Numbered from the stretch's first letter, positions 29,900 to 41,484 are shown. The stretch is DNA of 64,000 bases from Burkholderiaceae bacterium (GCA_004298905.1 SCTK01000005.1:248001-312000), one strand, 5' to 3'. Numbers and translations are program-made. The notes: generated by a model from the letters alone, not told the origin.

Positions 29900-31942
29900 T
29901 TAGCGGAGCCAGTAGATATACACCGGATAGGCCAGCAACAGCACCACTCCGATAATCATGGCAAAGGCATAGTGATAGAGATAACCGGTCTGGACAAAGC
30001 GCGCCACCGAGGCAAACCAGCCCACCAGACGCGCGCTGCCATTGACGAGCAAACCATCAATCAAGGTTTGATCGCCGCCCTTCCACAAGCCGCGTCCCAG
30101 CAGGCGTGCGCCACCGGCAAACACGATTTCATTGAAGCGATCCATGTAGTACTTGTGATCCAGCACGGTGTAGAGCACAGCAAATTTTTGCGCAAACCAT
30201 TGCGGCACTTTCGGGTTGACCAGATAGCAATACCAGGCGGCGGCGACACCGGCAGCCGCGAGCCAGAAGGGCAACGTCAACAAGGCATGCAACGCCATCG
30301 TCAGCCAGCCATGCTCGACGTGATGCTCGACAAATTCAGCCAAGCCCGGATGGCGGACGGCATCGACCACAATTGCATCTTTGAAATAATCGCTCACCAG
30401 CATCGGCTCCAGCGCAATCGCGCCAATTACCACCGAGGGGATGGCCAGCAAGACCAGCGGCAGCCACACCACCCAGGGCGATTCGTGCGGCTTCTCGCCC
30501 GCGGCAAGGCCATGATGGTGGTCGGCATCGTGCGCTTCCTCATCGACATCGTGATGATCGTGCTCGGCGTGCTCAGCGCGCTTGCCGAAACGCTCTTGCC
30601 CATGGAACACCAGGAAGAACATGCGGAAGGAATAGAAGGCGGTCACAAACACACCGGCCACCACGGCAAACTGGGCAAAGCCCGCGCCGGGCAAATGCGA
30701 TTCCAGCACTGCACCGATGATCGAATCCTTGGAATAGAAACCGGCGAAGAAGGGCGTACCGATCAGCGCCAGCGAACCGAGCAGCGAGGTAAACCAGGTG
30801 ATCTTCATGTATTTCCACACGCCGCCCATATTGCGGATGTCCTGGTCGTGATGCATGCCGATGATGACCGAACCGGCCGCAAGGAACAGCAGCGCCTTGA
30901 AGAAAGCGTGCGTCATCAAATGGAAGATCGCCACCGAGTAGGCCGAGGCGCCCAGCGCCACCGTCATGTAGCCGAGTTGCGACAGCGTCGAGTACGCCAC
31001 CACGCGCTTGATGTCGTTCTGGATGATGCCGAGGAAGCCCATGAACAACGCGGTGATCGCACCGATCGTCATCACGAAACTCAGGGCTGTATCGGAGAGT
31101 TCAAACAGCGGCGACATGCGGCTGACCATGAAGATGCCGGCCGTCACCATGGTGGCGGCGTGAATCAGCGCGGAAATCGGTGTCGGACCTTCCATCGAAT
31201 CGGGCAGCCAGACATGCAGCGGAAATTGCGCCGACTTGCCCATCGCACCGATGAACAGGCAGATGCAGGACACTGTCAACAGACCCCAGTCGGTGCCCGG
31301 GAAGGTCAAGGCCGCCAGCGCTTCGCGCTTGGCAAACACTTCGGTGTAGCTGAGCGAACCGGCATGGGCCAGCAACAGACCAATGCCGAGTATGAAGCCG
31401 AAATCGCCGACACGATTGACCAGAAATGCCTTGAGGTTGGCATAGATCGCTGTCGGACGGGTGTACCAGAAACCGATCAGCAGATACGACACTAGGCCCA
31501 CCGCTTCCCAGCCAAAGAACAGTTGCAGGAAGTTGTTGGCCATCACCAGCATCAGCATCGAGAAGGTGAACAACGAGATATAGCTGAAGAAACGCTGATA
31601 GCCCGGATCGTCGTGCATATAGCCGATGGTGTACACATGCACCATCAACGAGACGAAGGTGACGACGCACATCATGGTGGTGGTCAGGTTGTCGAGCATG
31701 AAGCCTACTTCGAGCTTGAGCGAACCCACCGTCATCCAGGTGTAAATGGTTTCGTTGAAAGTCTGCCCACTCAACACATCGCGAAAGATCAGTACCGACG
31801 CGATGAAGGAGACCAACACGCCGAGAATGGCGGCACAGTGCGCGCCGATGCGGCCGATCTGCTTGCCGAAAAAGCCTGCGAGCACGGCACCGGCCAGCGG
31901 TGCGAGCGGAACGATCAAGGCCAGGGTTTTCATTGCAATCAT
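29900..31942 (-). CDS. nuoL: NADH-quinone oxidoreductase subunit L
   Basis: The distal pump subunit (680 residues), with the long C-terminal lateral helix that clamps the membrane arm. The helices carry FFGWEAVGLVSYLLIGFWY and GKSAQFPLHVWLPDSMEGPTP. A His/Asp/Glu-rich loop (about 480-505, EHDHHDVDEEAHDADHHH) precedes the lateral helix and could bind metal ions by chance of composition. Confidence 0.97.
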   Translation of the reverse strand: MIAMKTLALIVPLAPLAGAVLAGFFGKQIGRIGAHCAAILGVLVSFIASVLIFRDVLSGQTFNETIYTWMTVGSLKLEVGFMLDNLTTTMMCVVTFVSLMVHVYTIGYMHDDPGYQRFFSYISLFTFSMLMLVMANNFLQLFFGWEAVGLVSYLLIGFWYTRPTAIYANLKAFLVNRVGDFGFILGIGLLLAHAGSLSYTEVFAKREALAALTFPGTDWGLLTVSCICLFIGAMGKSAQFPLHVWLPDSMEGPTPISALIHAATMVTAGIFMVSRMSPLFELSDTALSFVMTIGAITALFMGFLGIIQNDIKRVVAYSTLSQLGYMTVALGASAYSVAIFHLMTHAFFKALLFLAAGSVIIGMHHDQDIRNMGGVWKYMKITWFTSLLGSLALIGTPFFAGFYSKDSIIGAVLESHLPGAGFAQFAVVAGVFVTAFYSFRMFFLVFHGQERFGKRAEHAEHDHHDVDEEAHDADHHHGLAAGEKPHESPWVVWLPLVLLAIPSVVIGAIALEPMLVSDYFKDAIVVDAVRHPGLAEFVEHHVEHGWLTMALHALLTLPFWLAAAGVAAAWYCYLVNPKVPQWFAQKFAVLYTVLDHKYYMDRFNEIVFAGGARLLGRGLWKGGDQTLIDGLLVNGSARLVGWFASVARFVQTGYLYHYAFAMIIGVVLLLAYPVYIYWLR

Positions 31943-31972
31943 TGTTATGCCTATCTATTGCCGTTCAGTGGA

Positions 31973-32278
31973 TCAGCCTTTCAGGCTGTCGAGGTCTTCC
32001 ACATTGATGGTGCGCAGGTTGCGGAACAACACCACCAGAATCGCCAGACCGATGGCCGATTCGGCCGCGGCCACCGTCAAGATGAAGAACACAAAAATCT
32101 GTCCGTCGAGATCACCCAGATGCTGCGAAAAGGCGATGAAGTTCATGTTCACCGCCAGCAGCATCAATTCAATCGCCATCAGCAAGACGATGATGTTCTT
32201 GCGATTGAGGAAAATGCCCACCACGCTGATGGCAAACAGCAAACCGCCCAGCGCCAGAATGTGTGAGAGTGATAACAC
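31973..32278 (-). CDS. nuoK: NADH-quinone oxidoreductase subunit K
   Basis: A 101-residue, three-helix subunit of the membrane arm. The two conserved membrane Glu residues are seen in [13 protein letters not shown] and [11 protein letters not shown]. Confidence 0.97.
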   Translation of the reverse strand: MLSLSHILALGGLLFAISVVGIFLNRKNIIVLLMAIELMLLAVNMNFIAFSQHLGDLDGQIFVFFILTVAAAESAIGLAILVVLFRNLRTINVEDLDSLKG

Positions 32279-32289
32279 GGTCGTGCCCC

Positions 32290-32913
32290 TTACGCTTTCT
32301 TCTCTGCTGCCGCAGCGCGTTCGCTGTCGGCAGGCATGCTGACCAGGCGCACCCGGTCGCTGCGTTTGACGCGAATCTGCTGCGCCGGATCGTTGTATTT
32401 CATGTCCTTGCGTTTGCGCAGCGTCAGTGCAATCGCCGCGATGATCGCGACCAGCAAAATCAGCGCCGCCAATTCAAACGGGTAGGAATACTGGGTGTAG
32501 AGCAGTTTGCCCAGTTCGGCCGTGTTGCTGTAGTGCTCGTCCACGGGGTATTGCGTCAGCTGAGTGCCGCCGACACCGCGAAAAATCACGGCGATGATTT
32601 CCACCGCAATGATCAAGCCAATCATCAGCGCCATGGGCAGATTGCGGGCAATGCCTTCGCGCAAAACGGCCAGGTTGATGTTGAGCATCATCACCACGAA
32701 CAGGAACAGCACCATCACTGCGCCGACATAGACCAGTACCAGCGCGATCGCCAGAAACTCGGCGCGCAGCAGCATCCAGATACAGGATGCAGTGGCGAAG
32801 CTGAGCACGAGATAGAGCGCGGCATGCACGGGATTACGCACCGTCACTACGCAGACCGCCGACATCAGCAGCACGCCAGAAAAAAGATAAAAGAGAATTT
32901 CGGGGAAGGTCAT
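32290..32913 (-). CDS. nuoJ: NADH-quinone oxidoreductase subunit J
   Basis: A five-helix membrane-arm subunit (207 residues). [17 protein letters not shown] is the conserved pi-bulge helix 3. The polar C-terminal tail ends in AAAAEKKA. Confidence 0.96.
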   Translation of the reverse strand: MTFPEILFYLFSGVLLMSAVCVVTVRNPVHAALYLVLSFATASCIWMLLRAEFLAIALVLVYVGAVMVLFLFVVMMLNINLAVLREGIARNLPMALMIGLIIAVEIIAVIFRGVGGTQLTQYPVDEHYSNTAELGKLLYTQYSYPFELAALILLVAIIAAIALTLRKRKDMKYNDPAQQIRVKRSDRVRLVSMPADSERAAAAEKKA

Positions 32914-32934
32914 CTTGGTCTCTTGGTTGGCGCC

Positions 32935-33423
32935 CTATCGATAACGCGCGTCTGCCGCGCGTGCCTCAGCGATGTCTTTTTCATAACGATCGCCCACCGC
33001 CAGCAGCATTTCCTTGGTGTAGTACAGATCGCCGCGCTTCTCGCCGTGGTATTCCAGCACATGCGTTTCGACGATCGAATCGACCGGGCAGGATTCTTCG
33101 CAGAAACCGCAGAAGATGCACTTGGTCAGGTCGATGTCGTAGCGCGTGGTGCGGCGCGTGCCATCGGCGCGCTGTTCCGATTCGATGGTGATCGCCAACG
33201 CCGGACACACCGCTTCGCACAGCTTGCAGGCGATGCAGCGTTCTTCGCCGTTTTCATAACGGCGCAAGGCATGCAGCCCGCGGAAGCGCGGCGACATCGG
33301 CGTTTTTTCTTCCGGGAACTGCACGGTGATCTTGCGCGCGAACAGATGACGCCCGGTGAGCATCATGCCCTTGAGCAATTCTTTCAGCAGCAGACTGGCA
33401 AAGAAATCCTTGATTGCTTCCAT
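32935..33423 (-). CDS. nuoI: NADH-quinone oxidoreductase subunit I (2 x 4Fe-4S)
   Basis: A ferredoxin-like subunit of 162 residues that passes electrons through clusters N6a and N6b. Both CX2CX2CX3CP motifs are complete: [12 protein letters not shown] and [12 protein letters not shown]. The start at [12 protein letters not shown] (33423) is chosen because the longer frame runs back into nuoH and is not family-like. Confidence 0.97.
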   Translation of the reverse strand: MEAIKDFFASLLLKELLKGMMLTGRHLFARKITVQFPEEKTPMSPRFRGLHALRRYENGEERCIACKLCEAVCPALAITIESEQRADGTRRTTRYDIDLTKCIFCGFCEESCPVDSIVETHVLEYHGEKRGDLYYTKEMLLAVGDRYEKDIAEARAADARYR

Positions 33424-33437
33424 AGTGTTCTCTTGCC

Positions 33438-34505
33438 CTATTTCCAGATCGACCAGGGGGTTTGCATCCACACGGCAATCACCACCAGCCAGACGATCGT
33501 CAACGGAATGAATATCTTCCAACCCAGACGCATGATCTGGTCATAGCGATAACGCGGGAAGGTGGCGCGAATCCAGATGAAGAAGAACAGGATCGAGCAG
33601 ACCTTGAGCGCCAGCCAGACAAAGCCGGGAATGAAATCGAGGAAACCGAACGGCGCCGACCAGCCGCCGAGAAACATCACCGAAGCCAATGCGGAAATCA
33701 AAATCATGTTGGCGTATTCGGCGAGGAAGAACAGCGCGAAGGCCATGCCGGAATATTCGATCATGTGACCAGCGACGATTTCCGATTCGCCTTCGACCAC
33801 ATCGAACGGTGCGCGGTTGGCTTCGGCGACACCAGAAATAATGTAGACGACAAACATCGGGAACAGCGGAATCAGGTTCCACGAGAGGATGTTGACGCCA
33901 TGAGCCGCGCCCCAGCCGCGCATCTGCTGCGCCACGATCTCGCCCAGATTGAGGCTGCTGGACACCAGCATCACCATCAGCAAGGCAAAGCCCATCGCAA
34001 TTTCATACGACACCATTTGCGCCGACGCGCGCATGGCGCCGATGAAAGCATATTTCGAATTCGAGGCCCAACCGGAAATGATGATGCCGTAGACTTCCAG
34101 CGAGGTGATCGCCATCACGAATAGCAGACCGGCGTTGATGTTGGCCACCATCGTTTCCGGGCCGAAGGGAATCACCGCCCAGGCCGCCAGTGCGGGCATG
34201 ATCGCCATGATCGGGCCGATGATGAACAAGCCCTTGTTGGCGCCGCTGGGAACAATGACTTCCTTCAGCAACAGTTTCAGCCCATCGGCGATCGGTTGCA
34301 GCAAACCCAGTGGACCCACACGGTTCGGTCCGATGCGCACTTGCATCCAACCGATGATTTTGCGTTCGGCCAGCGTCAGGTAAGCGACGCACAACATCAG
34401 CGGTGCAACGATACAAACGATTTTCAGCAGGCTCCAGGCCACGGGCCAGAAACCGCCCAGCCATTGCGCACCATAGGTCTGGATCAACGCGATCAACCCG
34501 CTCAT
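33438..34505 (-). CDS. nuoH: NADH-quinone oxidoreductase subunit H
   Basis: The membrane subunit (355 residues) that forms the quinone chamber with NuoB and Nuo[21 protein letters not shown] and the acidic loop [19 protein letters not shown] are diagnostic. It overlaps nuoG by 4 nt. Confidence 0.97.
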   Translation of the reverse strand: MSGLIALIQTYGAQWLGGFWPVAWSLLKIVCIVAPLMLCVAYLTLAERKIIGWMQVRIGPNRVGPLGLLQPIADGLKLLLKEVIVPSGANKGLFIIGPIMAIMPALAAWAVIPFGPETMVANINAGLLFVMAITSLEVYGIIISGWASNSKYAFIGAMRASAQMVSYEIAMGFALLMVMLVSSSLNLGEIVAQQMRGWGAAHGVNILSWNLIPLFPMFVVYIISGVAEANRAPFDVVEGESEIVAGHMIEYSGMAFALFFLAEYANMILISALASVMFLGGWSAPFGFLDFIPGFVWLALKVCSILFFFIWIRATFPRYRYDQIMRLGWKIFIPLTIVWLVVIAVWMQTPWSIWK

Positions 34506-36832
34506 GCCGCCTCCACCGAAACAGGGCCGAACATGCCTGCCAGACTGGCCGTGCTGGCGTGCGCGGCGGCGATGCGTACGGTATCCGCAGCGACACTGTC
34601 ATCGAGCGCGACCATCAGTTGAGCGCTGCCCTGCCCTTGTTTTACCTTGACCGTCTGCCCGGCCTGCAAGCCCAGCTGCTTGAGCGTGGCCGACGACATG
34701 CGCGCCTGCGGCGCTTGTGCATCCTTGGTGAGTTGCAGCGATTCAGCGCGGCGCACGATGGCATCACCGAAATATGCCGGCACATCGGCCAGCCGCTCGA
34801 GCGTCGCCGCACCCGCTTCAACTACCTGCAGCGGCAGACTCAATTGGTTGTTCAACTTGCCAGCAATCTCGCCGCTGCCCAGCACTTCGCTGCGCACGGC
34901 TTCGGAACTCTCGTAATCAAAACCGGACAGTTTGAGCAGATTGCCCAACACGCGCAGCACTTTCCAGGCCGGGCGGGTATCGCCCAGCGGACGCACCGCG
35001 CCGTTGAAACTTTGCACGCGGCCCTCGGCATTCACAAAGGTGCCGGATGTTTCGCTAAAAGGCGCCACCGGCAGCAGCACATCAGCAGACTCCAGCGCGG
35101 ATTGCGACGGTTTATAGGACGTAAGCAACACCACCATCTCAGCCTGCGCCAGCGCCTTGCGTGCGGCATAGCCATTCGCACTATCCAGTTCCAGTTCGGC
35201 ATGCAGCGCGAGATAGGCTTTGCGCGGTTGCGCCAGCATGGCTTGCGCGTTCAGACCTAGCGCACTGGGCAGGGCATTGGCCAGATAGCCACCCACGGTG
35301 TTGGCTTGTTCGGTCAAGACGCCGAAGCTCGCACCGGTTTGCTCGGCCAGCCATTGCGCCAGCACTTGCAGTTGTGCTGCTTGCGGATGTTGAACGGCAG
35401 CATTGCCCAGCAGGATGGCTTTCTTCTCGCCACTGAGGAGACTGGCGGCAATCTGCTGCGCCATATCGGAAGTTTGTTTCACCGGCAGCGGAGCAGCCAC
35501 GCCTTTGCTCTTCGCCACAGCGGCCGCAATTTCCGCCAGCGCGTTGGACCAGGCGCTGGGCGCGCTCAGGAATTTATTTGCCACCGGCATCAGTAGATCA
35601 TCGTAAGCCGCATGGAGCACGGACACTTGAGCACCGTGCTTGACAGCATCGCGCACACGCGCAGCGAGCAGCGGATGGTCCTTGCGCAGGAAACTGCCGA
35701 TCAGCAACACACGATCGAGATGATTGATCTGCGCGACCGGCAGGCCCAGCCAGGGCACACCGGCGCGGTGACCGTCGGCCGAGAAATCGGACTGACGCAG
35801 GCGGAAGTCGATGTTTTCGGAACCCAGACCACGCAGCAGTTTCTGCAACAGATAGAGTTCTTCGGTGGTGCTGTAGCCAGCGGCCAGCGCGCCGATGGTT
35901 GCCGCGCCATGATCGCGCTGGATCATGCTCAAGCCATGCGCCACATATTCCAGCGCCACGCTCCATTCGACCTCGACCCATTCACCATTCTGCTTGAGCA
36001 TGGGTTTGGTCAGGCGATCGGCACTGTTCAAACCTTCATACGAGAAACGGTCGCGGTCGGAAATCCAGCATTCGTTGACCTCTTCGTTTTCCAGCGGCAA
36101 CACACGCATCACGGTGTTTTGCTTGACCTGCACAATCAGATTGCTGCCCAGGCTATCGTGCGGACTGACCGATTTGCGGCGTGACAATTCCCAGGTGCGG
36201 GCGCTGTAACGGAATGGTTTCGAGGTCAGCGCGCCGACTGGGCAAATGTCGATCATGTTGCCCGACAGTTCGGAATCGACCGAGTTTCCAACAAACGACA
36301 TGATCTCGGAATGTTCGCCGCGCCCGACCATACCCAGTTCCATCACGCCGGCAATTTCCTGGCCGAAGCGCACACAGCGGGTGCAATGAATACAACGCGT
36401 CATTTCCTGTGCCGACACCAGCGGGCCGATGTCTTTGTAGAACACGACGCGTTTTTCTTCCTGATAGCGCGAACTCGAACCGCCATAGCCGACCGCAAGA
36501 TCCTGCAACTGGCATTCGCCACCCTGATCGCAGATCGGACAATCGAGCGGATGATTGATCAGCAGAAATTCCATCACGCTTTTCTGCGCCTGCACCGCTT
36601 TTTCCGAATGCGTGCGCACCACCATGCCCGCAGCCACCGGCGTCGCGCAGGCGGGCAGCGGCTTGGGTGCTTTTTCCACTTCGACCAAGCACATGCGGCA
36701 GTTGGCCGCAATCGACAATTTCTTGTGATAACAAAAATGCGGCACATAGATGTCGAGTTTGCTGGCCGCATGCATCACCATGCTGCCCTCCTGCACCTCG
36801 ACTTTTTTGCCGTCAATTTCGATTTCGATCAT
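34502..36832 (-). CDS. nuoG: NADH-quinone oxidoreductase subunit G
   Basis: The largest subunit (776 residues), carrying several Fe-S clusters of the NADH arm. The N-terminal 2Fe-2S ligands are in HFCYH and CRMCLVEV. The HX3CX2CX5C set is [14 protein letters not shown], and the next 4Fe-4S set is [10 protein letters not shown] with CPVGAL. At the place where E. coli NuoG has the extra N7 cysteines this protein has [10 protein letters not shown], so N7 is absent, as in mitochondrial-type complex I. Confidence 0.96.
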   Translation of the reverse strand: MIEIEIDGKKVEVQEGSMVMHAASKLDIYVPHFCYHKKLSIAANCRMCLVEVEKAPKPLPACATPVAAGMVVRTHSEKAVQAQKSVMEFLLINHPLDCPICDQGGECQLQDLAVGYGGSSSRYQEEKRVVFYKDIGPLVSAQEMTRCIHCTRCVRFGQEIAGVMELGMVGRGEHSEIMSFVGNSVDSELSGNMIDICPVGALTSKPFRYSARTWELSRRKSVSPHDSLGSNLIVQVKQNTVMRVLPLENEEVNECWISDRDRFSYEGLNSADRLTKPMLKQNGEWVEVEWSVALEYVAHGLSMIQRDHGAATIGALAAGYSTTEELYLLQKLLRGLGSENIDFRLRQSDFSADGHRAGVPWLGLPVAQINHLDRVLLIGSFLRKDHPLLAARVRDAVKHGAQVSVLHAAYDDLLMPVANKFLSAPSAWSNALAEIAAAVAKSKGVAAPLPVKQTSDMAQQIAASLLSGEKKAILLGNAAVQHPQAAQLQVLAQWLAEQTGASFGVLTEQANTVGGYLANALPSALGLNAQAMLAQPRKAYLALHAELELDSANGYAARKALAQAEMVVLLTSYKPSQSALESADVLLPVAPFSETSGTFVNAEGRVQSFNGAVRPLGDTRPAWKVLRVLGNLLKLSGFDYESSEAVRSEVLGSGEIAGKLNNQLSLPLQVVEAGAATLERLADVPAYFGDAIVRRAESLQLTKDAQAPQARMSSATLKQLGLQAGQTVKVKQGQGSAQLMVALDDSVAADTVRIAAAHASTASLAGMFGPVSVEAA

Positions 36833-36841
36833 GGCGCAACC

Positions 36842-38140
36842 TTAAACATACGCTGGCACAAGGCAGCGCTTATTTTCAATGTGGTATTCGAATTCGCTGC
36901 GGAAATGCTTGATCATCGCCCGCACCGGCATCGCCGCTGCATCGCCCAACGCGCAAATCGTGCGGCCCTGAATGTTGTCGGCAATCGAGTTCAGCATATC
37001 GATGTCTTCGGGACGACCTTGACCATGTTCGATCCGATGCACCATGCGATACAACCAGCCGGTGCCTTCACGGCACGGCGTGCATTGGCCGCAGGATTCT
37101 TCGTAATAGAAGTAAGACAGGCGCAGCAGCGATTTGACCATGCAGCGCGTCTCGTCCATCACGATCACCGCGCCGGAACCCAGCATCGAGCCTGCCTTGG
37201 CGATCGAGTCGTAGTCCATGTCGGTCGCCAGCATCAGATCGCCCGGCAGTACCGGCATCGACGAACCGCCGGGAATGACTGCCTTGCACTTCTTGCCGCC
37301 GCGCATACCGCCCGCGAGTTCGAGTAATTTTGAAAACGGCGTGCCGAGCGGAATCTCATAATTGCCCGGTTTTTCCACATCGCCAGAGATCGAGAACACC
37401 TTGGTACCGCCGTTGTTCGGTTTGCCCACCGCAAGGTACGCGTCACCACCGTTGCGAATGATCCAGGGCACCGCTGCAAACGTTTCAGTGTTGTTGATCG
37501 TCGTCGGTTTGCCGTACAAACCATAGCTGGCCGGGAACGGCGGTTTGAAACGTGGCTGACCCTTCTTGCCTTCGAGCGATTCGAGCAGCGCGGTTTCTTC
37601 GCCGCAGATGTAGGCGCCGTAACCGTGATGCGCATGCAACTGGAAGGAAAAATCGGAACCGAAAATTTTGTCGCCCAGCATGCCCGCGGCGCGCGCTTCT
37701 TCCAATGCTTCCTCAAAGCGCAGATAGGTATCCCAGATTTCGCCGTGGATGTAGTTGTAACCGACGCTAATGCCCATCGCATAGGCGGCAATCGCCATGC
37801 CTTCGATGACGATGTGCGGGTTGTAGCGCAGGATGTCGCGATCCTTGAACGTACCTGGCTCGCCTTCGTCGGAATTGCACACCAGATATTTCTGGCCAGG
37901 ATAGGCGCGCGGCATAAAACTCCATTTCAGGCCGGTCGGAAAACCCGCACCGCCACGGCCGCGCAGCGCCGATTTTTTCAGTTCGTTGACCACATCGGCG
38001 GGCTGCATTTCGCCGCTCAGCACTTTCTTCAGCGCTTCGTAGCCGCCGCGCTTGACGTAATCCTGCAGATGCCAGTTATCGCCGTTCAAGCCGTCGAGAA
38101 TTTGCGGAGAGATATGACGTCCATGGAAGCAGGTACTCAT
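36842..38140 (-). CDS. nuoF: NADH-quinone oxidoreductase subunit F (FMN, NADH site)
   Basis: The 432-residue NADH-oxidising subunit. The NADH site [13 protein letters not shown] and the FMN site [15 protein letters not shown] and [10 protein letters not shown] are present. Cluster N3 is held by [11 protein letters not shown] plus the later Cys in TICALGD. Confidence 0.97.
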   Translation of the reverse strand: MSTCFHGRHISPQILDGLNGDNWHLQDYVKRGGYEALKKVLSGEMQPADVVNELKKSALRGRGGAGFPTGLKWSFMPRAYPGQKYLVCNSDEGEPGTFKDRDILRYNPHIVIEGMAIAAYAMGISVGYNYIHGEIWDTYLRFEEALEEARAAGMLGDKIFGSDFSFQLHAHHGYGAYICGEETALLESLEGKKGQPRFKPPFPASYGLYGKPTTINNTETFAAVPWIIRNGGDAYLAVGKPNNGGTKVFSISGDVEKPGNYEIPLGTPFSKLLELAGGMRGGKKCKAVIPGGSSMPVLPGDLMLATDMDYDSIAKAGSMLGSGAVIVMDETRCMVKSLLRLSYFYYEESCGQCTPCREGTGWLYRMVHRIEHGQGRPEDIDMLNSIADNIQGRTICALGDAAAMPVRAMIKHFRSEFEYHIENKRCLVPAYV

Positions 38141-38643
38141 GCCTTGCTCCCTTTCAATTCGGTGACCAGCGCGTCGAGCTTTTCATTGCTCATGAAACTG
38201 CACATGCGCGCATTGTTGACCAGCAACACCGGCGCATCGCCGCAGGAACCCATGCACTCGCCTTCCTTCAACGTGATGCAGCCATCGGCCGTCGTTTCGT
38301 TGAAATCAATACCCAGCTTTTGTTTCAGATACTCGGCGGCATCGGTGCCGCCCGACAGCGCGCACGGCAGATTGGTGCACACCGTCACCTTGTGCTGGCC
38401 GACCGGCTTGACGTTGTACATGGTGTAGAAGGTGGCCACTTCGTGCACGGCTATCGGCGGCATGCCGAGGTATTTCGCCACTTCGGCAATCGTGTCGGTC
38501 GACAGCCAGCCTTTTTCGGTCTGCGCAATCGCGAGCGCCGCCATCACCGCCGACTGTTTCTGTTCAGGCGGATACTTGGCAACCTCGCGGTCAATTTTTT
38601 TCAGCGCGTCGGCACTGAGCGGCGTAGTTTGCGACATAGTCAT
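38137..38643 (-). CDS. nuoE: NADH-quinone oxidoreductase subunit E
   Basis: A thioredoxin-like subunit (168 residues) that holds the 2Fe-2S cluster N1a with Cys in CTNLPCAL and [10 protein letters not shown]. The N-terminal helical part includes [18 protein letters not shown]. It overlaps both nuoD and nuoF by 4 nt. Confidence 0.97.
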   Translation of the reverse strand: MTMSQTTPLSADALKKIDREVAKYPPEQKQSAVMAALAIAQTEKGWLSTDTIAEVAKYLGMPPIAVHEVATFYTMYNVKPVGQHKVTVCTNLPCALSGGTDAAEYLKQKLGIDFNETTADGCITLKEGECMGSCGDAPVLLVNNARMCSFMSNEKLDALVTELKGSKA

Positions 38644-39893
38644 CGATCAATTTCACCAAACACAATATCCTGCGTGCCGATGATCGCGACGACGTCGGCA
38701 ATCATGTGGCCGCGCGACATTTCGTCGAGCGCTTGCAGGTGCGCGAAACCGGGCGCGCGGATTTTCAGGCGGTAAGGTTTGTTGGCGCCGTCGGAAATCA
38801 TGTAAATACCGAACTCGCCTTTCGGGTGCTCCACTGCCGCATAGGCTTCGCTGGCGGGGATCGAGAAGCCTTCGGTGAACAATTTGAAGTGGTGGATCAG
38901 CTCTTCCATGTTCGACTTCATATCGACGCGGGATGGCGATGCCACTTTATGGTTATCGGTAATCACCGGGCCGGGATTGTTACGCAGCCACTCGACGCAT
39001 TGCTTGATGATGCGGTTGGACTGACGCATTTCTTCCATGCGCACCAGATAGCGATCGTAGCTGTCGCCGTTGACGCCGACCGGAATATCGAAATCCAGCA
39101 AGTCGTAGACTTCATAGGGCTGCTTCTTGCGCAGATCCCAGGCAATGCCGGAACCGCGCAGCATCGGGCCGGTGAAACCAAGCGCCTTGGCGCGTTCCGG
39201 ATCGACCACGCCGATACCGACCAGACGCTGCTTCCAGATGCGGTTGTCGGTCAACAGTGTTTCGTATTCGTCGACATAGGTCGGGAAGCGATTGGTGAAG
39301 TCCTCGATAAAGTCGAGCATCGAACCCTGACGGTTTTCGTTCAGTTCCTTGATCGCCTTGGCGTTCTTGATTTTCGAGGTGCGATATTGCGGCATCTGCT
39401 CCGGCAGATCGCGATAAACACCACCGGGACGATAGTAGGCCGCATGCATGCGCGCACCGGACACTGCTTCGTAGCAATCCATCAAATCCTCGCGTTCGCG
39501 GAACGCATAGAGGAAGACCGTCATTGCACCGACGTCCAGCGCATGCGCGCCGATCCATAACAGGTGATTCAGCACGCGCGTCATTTCGTCGAACATCACG
39601 CGGATGTACTGCGCGCGCAGCGGCACTTCAATGCTCAGCATTTTCTCGATCGCCATCACATAGGCGTGCTCATTGCACATCATCGACACGTAGTCGAGCC
39701 TATCCATGTAAGGCAGCGATTGAATGTAGGTCTTGTGCTCAGCCAGCTTCTCGGTCGCGCGATGCAGCAAGCCGATATGCGGGTCGGCACGTTGCACGAC
39801 TTCGCCGTCCAGTTCCAGCACCAGGCGCAGCACACCGTGCGCAGCCGGATGCTGCGGGCCAAAATTGAGCGTGTAGTTCTTGATTTCAGACAT
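38640..39893 (-). CDS. nuoD: NADH-quinone oxidoreductase subunit D
   Basis: The 49-kDa subunit (417 residues) that forms the quinone-reduction site with Nuo[22 protein letters not shown] near the N-terminus holds the conserved quinone-site His, and [16 protein letters not shown] and the C-terminal DIVFGEIDR are typical. The start is [12 protein letters not shown] at 39893. It is separated from nuoC by 142 bp, where related operons are nearly contiguous; the gap holds a second copy of the nuoD start. Confidence 0.97.
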   Translation of the reverse strand: MSEIKNYTLNFGPQHPAAHGVLRLVLELDGEVVQRADPHIGLLHRATEKLAEHKTYIQSLPYMDRLDYVSMMCNEHAYVMAIEKMLSIEVPLRAQYIRVMFDEMTRVLNHLLWIGAHALDVGAMTVFLYAFREREDLMDCYEAVSGARMHAAYYRPGGVYRDLPEQMPQYRTSKIKNAKAIKELNENRQGSMLDFIEDFTNRFPTYVDEYETLLTDNRIWKQRLVGIGVVDPERAKALGFTGPMLRGSGIAWDLRKKQPYEVYDLLDFDIPVGVNGDSYDRYLVRMEEMRQSNRIIKQCVEWLRNNPGPVITDNHKVASPSRVDMKSNMEELIHHFKLFTEGFSIPASEAYAAVEHPKGEFGIYMISDGANKPYRLKIRAPGFAHLQALDEMSRGHMIADVVAIIGTQDIVFGEIDR

Positions 39894-40035
39894 GACGCTT
39901 GCTCCAGAACACTGCCTGTTCGACAGTGACACTGCATCGCTCAATTTCTGCGCAGGCTAACTTTTGCGCAGCAAAAGTTAAGCGCGCAGCGCGGCCGCAG
40001 CTAAAATTGAGCGTGTAGTTCTTGATCTCGGACAT
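39886..40035 (-). pseudogene. Duplicated nuoD start: 49-codon decoy ORF
   Basis: Directly after the nuoC stop (TAAATG) an ATG opens a 49-codon frame whose first 11 residues are [11 protein letters not shown], the same as NuoD. It then diverges (SCGRAARLTFAAQ...) and stops at TGA 39886-39888, 8 nt inside the real nuoD. The duplicated DNA is 33 nt with two mismatches (40003-40035 against 39861-39893), both silent third-position changes. It looks like the original nuoD start, displaced by a palindromic insert. Whether it is translated is not known. Confidence 0.75.
39939..40012. repeat. Nested palindromic element between nuoC and nuoD
   Basis: The outer arms GCTCAATTT / AAATTGAGC (39939-39947, 40004-40012) enclose a perfect 10-bp inner hairpin TAACTTTTGC / GCAAAAGTTA (39958-39967, 39971-39980) with a 3-nt loop. 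CTGCGC / GCGCAG can also pair. It lies inside the duplicated-start region and could be a small mobile palindrome. Confidence 0.65.
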
Positions 40036-40635
40036 TTATTTCACATCCCCATAATGTTCTTCGCGGATGACGCGGGGAGTGACCTCGCGCGGTTCGACCG
40101 TCACGGGTTGGTAAATCACGCGCTTCTGTTCGGCGTCGTAGCGCATCTCGACATAACCGGAGAGCGGAAAATCCTTGCGGAACGGATGGCCGATGAAACC
40201 GTAGTCGGTCAGGATGCGGCGCAGATCCGGGTGACCCTCGAACATGATGCCGTAGAAGTCGAAGGCTTCGCGTTCGAACCAATTGGCGACCGGCCAGACT
40301 TCGACCATGGACGGTAGCACGGGAAACTCGTCGTCGGCTGCAAACGTGCGTAGACGTAGGCGCCAGTTATGCCCCACCGACAACAGGTGCAGCACCACTG
40401 CAAAGCGTGCACCCTCCCAGGCGCCGTCGCCATAAGTGGAGTAATCGACGCCGCACAGATCAATCAGCGTATCGAATTTCAATGCCGGCACATCACGCAA
40501 CTGCTGCGCCACGTTCCTGTAGTCTGCCGCGCTGACCACGAGGGTGATTTCGCCCAAGGCCACCGTCAGCGACCTGATCTTGTCGCCCAGCGTGTTCTGC
40601 AGCGCTTGTTCCAGCGTTTCGAGTTTGGTGGTCAT
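40036..40635 (-). CDS. nuoC: NADH-quinone oxidoreductase subunit C
   Basis: The 30-kDa subunit (199 residues) of the peripheral arm. The signature [25 protein letters not shown] and the following [10 protein letters not shown] are intact. As in most betaproteobacteria it is separate from NuoD, not fused. Its stop is immediately followed by the ATG of the duplicated nuoD start. Confidence 0.97.
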   Translation of the reverse strand: MTTKLETLEQALQNTLGDKIRSLTVALGEITLVVSAADYRNVAQQLRDVPALKFDTLIDLCGVDYSTYGDGAWEGARFAVVLHLLSVGHNWRLRLRTFAADDEFPVLPSMVEVWPVANWFEREAFDFYGIMFEGHPDLRRILTDYGFIGHPFRKDFPLSGYVEMRYDAEQKRVIYQPVTVEPREVTPRVIREEHYGDVK

Positions 40636-40641
40636 GGGTGT

Positions 40642-41118
40642 TTAGCGAGCAATCGTGTTGGTACGCTTGATCTTGTTCTGCAACTGGATGATGCCGTACA
40701 GCAAGGCTTCCGCCGTCGGCGGACAACCGGGCACATAGACATCGACCGGCACGATGCGATCGCAACCGCGCACCACGGAATAGGAATAGTGATAGTAGCC
40801 GCCGCCGTTGGCGCACGAGCCCATCGAGATCACCCAGCGCGGTTCGGGCATCTGGTCGTAGACTTTGCGCAGCGCCGGAGCCATCTTGTTGCACAGCGTG
40901 CCGGCCACGATCATCACGTCGGACTGACGCGGGCTGGGGCGGAATACGACGCCAAAGCGGTCCAGGTCGTAACGTGACGCGCCCGCCTGCATCATTTCCA
41001 CCGCGCAGCACGCCAAGCCAAACGTCATCGGCCACAGCGAACCGGTGCGCGTCCAGTTGATCAGCTTGTCGGCCGACGTGGTGATGAACCCTTCGCTCAA
41101 TACGCCTTCAATACTCAT
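40642..41118 (-). CDS. nuoB: NADH-quinone oxidoreductase subunit B (cluster N2)
   Basis: A 158-residue subunit carrying cluster N2, the electron donor to quinone. The tandem Cys in ACCAVEMM plus those in MGSCANGGG and [10 protein letters not shown] are all present. Confidence 0.98.
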   Translation of the reverse strand: MSIEGVLSEGFITTSADKLINWTRTGSLWPMTFGLACCAVEMMQAGASRYDLDRFGVVFRPSPRQSDVMIVAGTLCNKMAPALRKVYDQMPEPRWVISMGSCANGGGYYHYSYSVVRGCDRIVPVDVYVPGCPPTAEALLYGIIQLQNKIKRTNTIAR

Positions 41119-41121
41119 CGC

Positions 41122-41484
41122 TTAATCCCAATCCAGTGCGCCCTTCTTCCACAAGTAGAAGAAGCCGACCAACAATTCCGCCAGGAAAATCATCACGGCA
41201 ACAAACACCGGCCAGCTTGAATGCGTGGCAGTCACCGCCCACGGCACCAGCAAAGCAGTTTCCAGATCGAACAGAATGAACAGAATGGCGACCAGGTAGT
41301 AGCGCACATCGAACTGCATGCGCGCATCTTCGAAGGCTTCAAAGCCGCATTCATAGGGAGAAAGTTTGGCCGCATCCGGTTTGTGCGGGCCGAGAATGGC
41401 GCCGAGTGCCATCGGAATCACGCCGACGCCGGCGCCGACCAGAATGAACAGAAATACCGGCAGATAATTGTCTAGGTTCAGCAA
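41122..41484 (-). CDS. nuoA: NADH-quinone oxidoreductase subunit A
   Basis: A 120-residue, three-helix subunit of the membrane arm and first gene of the nuo set. [32 protein letters not shown] is the family core (residues 44-75), holding the Cys of the quinone-channel loop. The best start is TTG at 41484 (MLNLDNYLP) with GAGAGA upstream; no ATG lies nearby in frame. Confidence 0.95.
   Translation of the reverse strand: MLNLDNYLPVFLFILVGAGVGVIPMALGAILGPHKPDAAKLSPYECGFEAFEDARMQFDVRYYLVAILFILFDLETALLVPWAVTATHSSWPVFVAVMIFLAELLVGFFYLWKKGALDWD

Noticed and set aside
29783-31495. Antisense frame (570 codons) across nuoL
   Set aside because: His/Arg/Gln-rich shadow with no recognisable domain.
39891-39944. 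TTG extension of NuoD by 17 residues
   Set aside because: The added residues lie in the palindromic insert and are unlike any NuoD N-terminus; ATG at 39893 gives the standard one.
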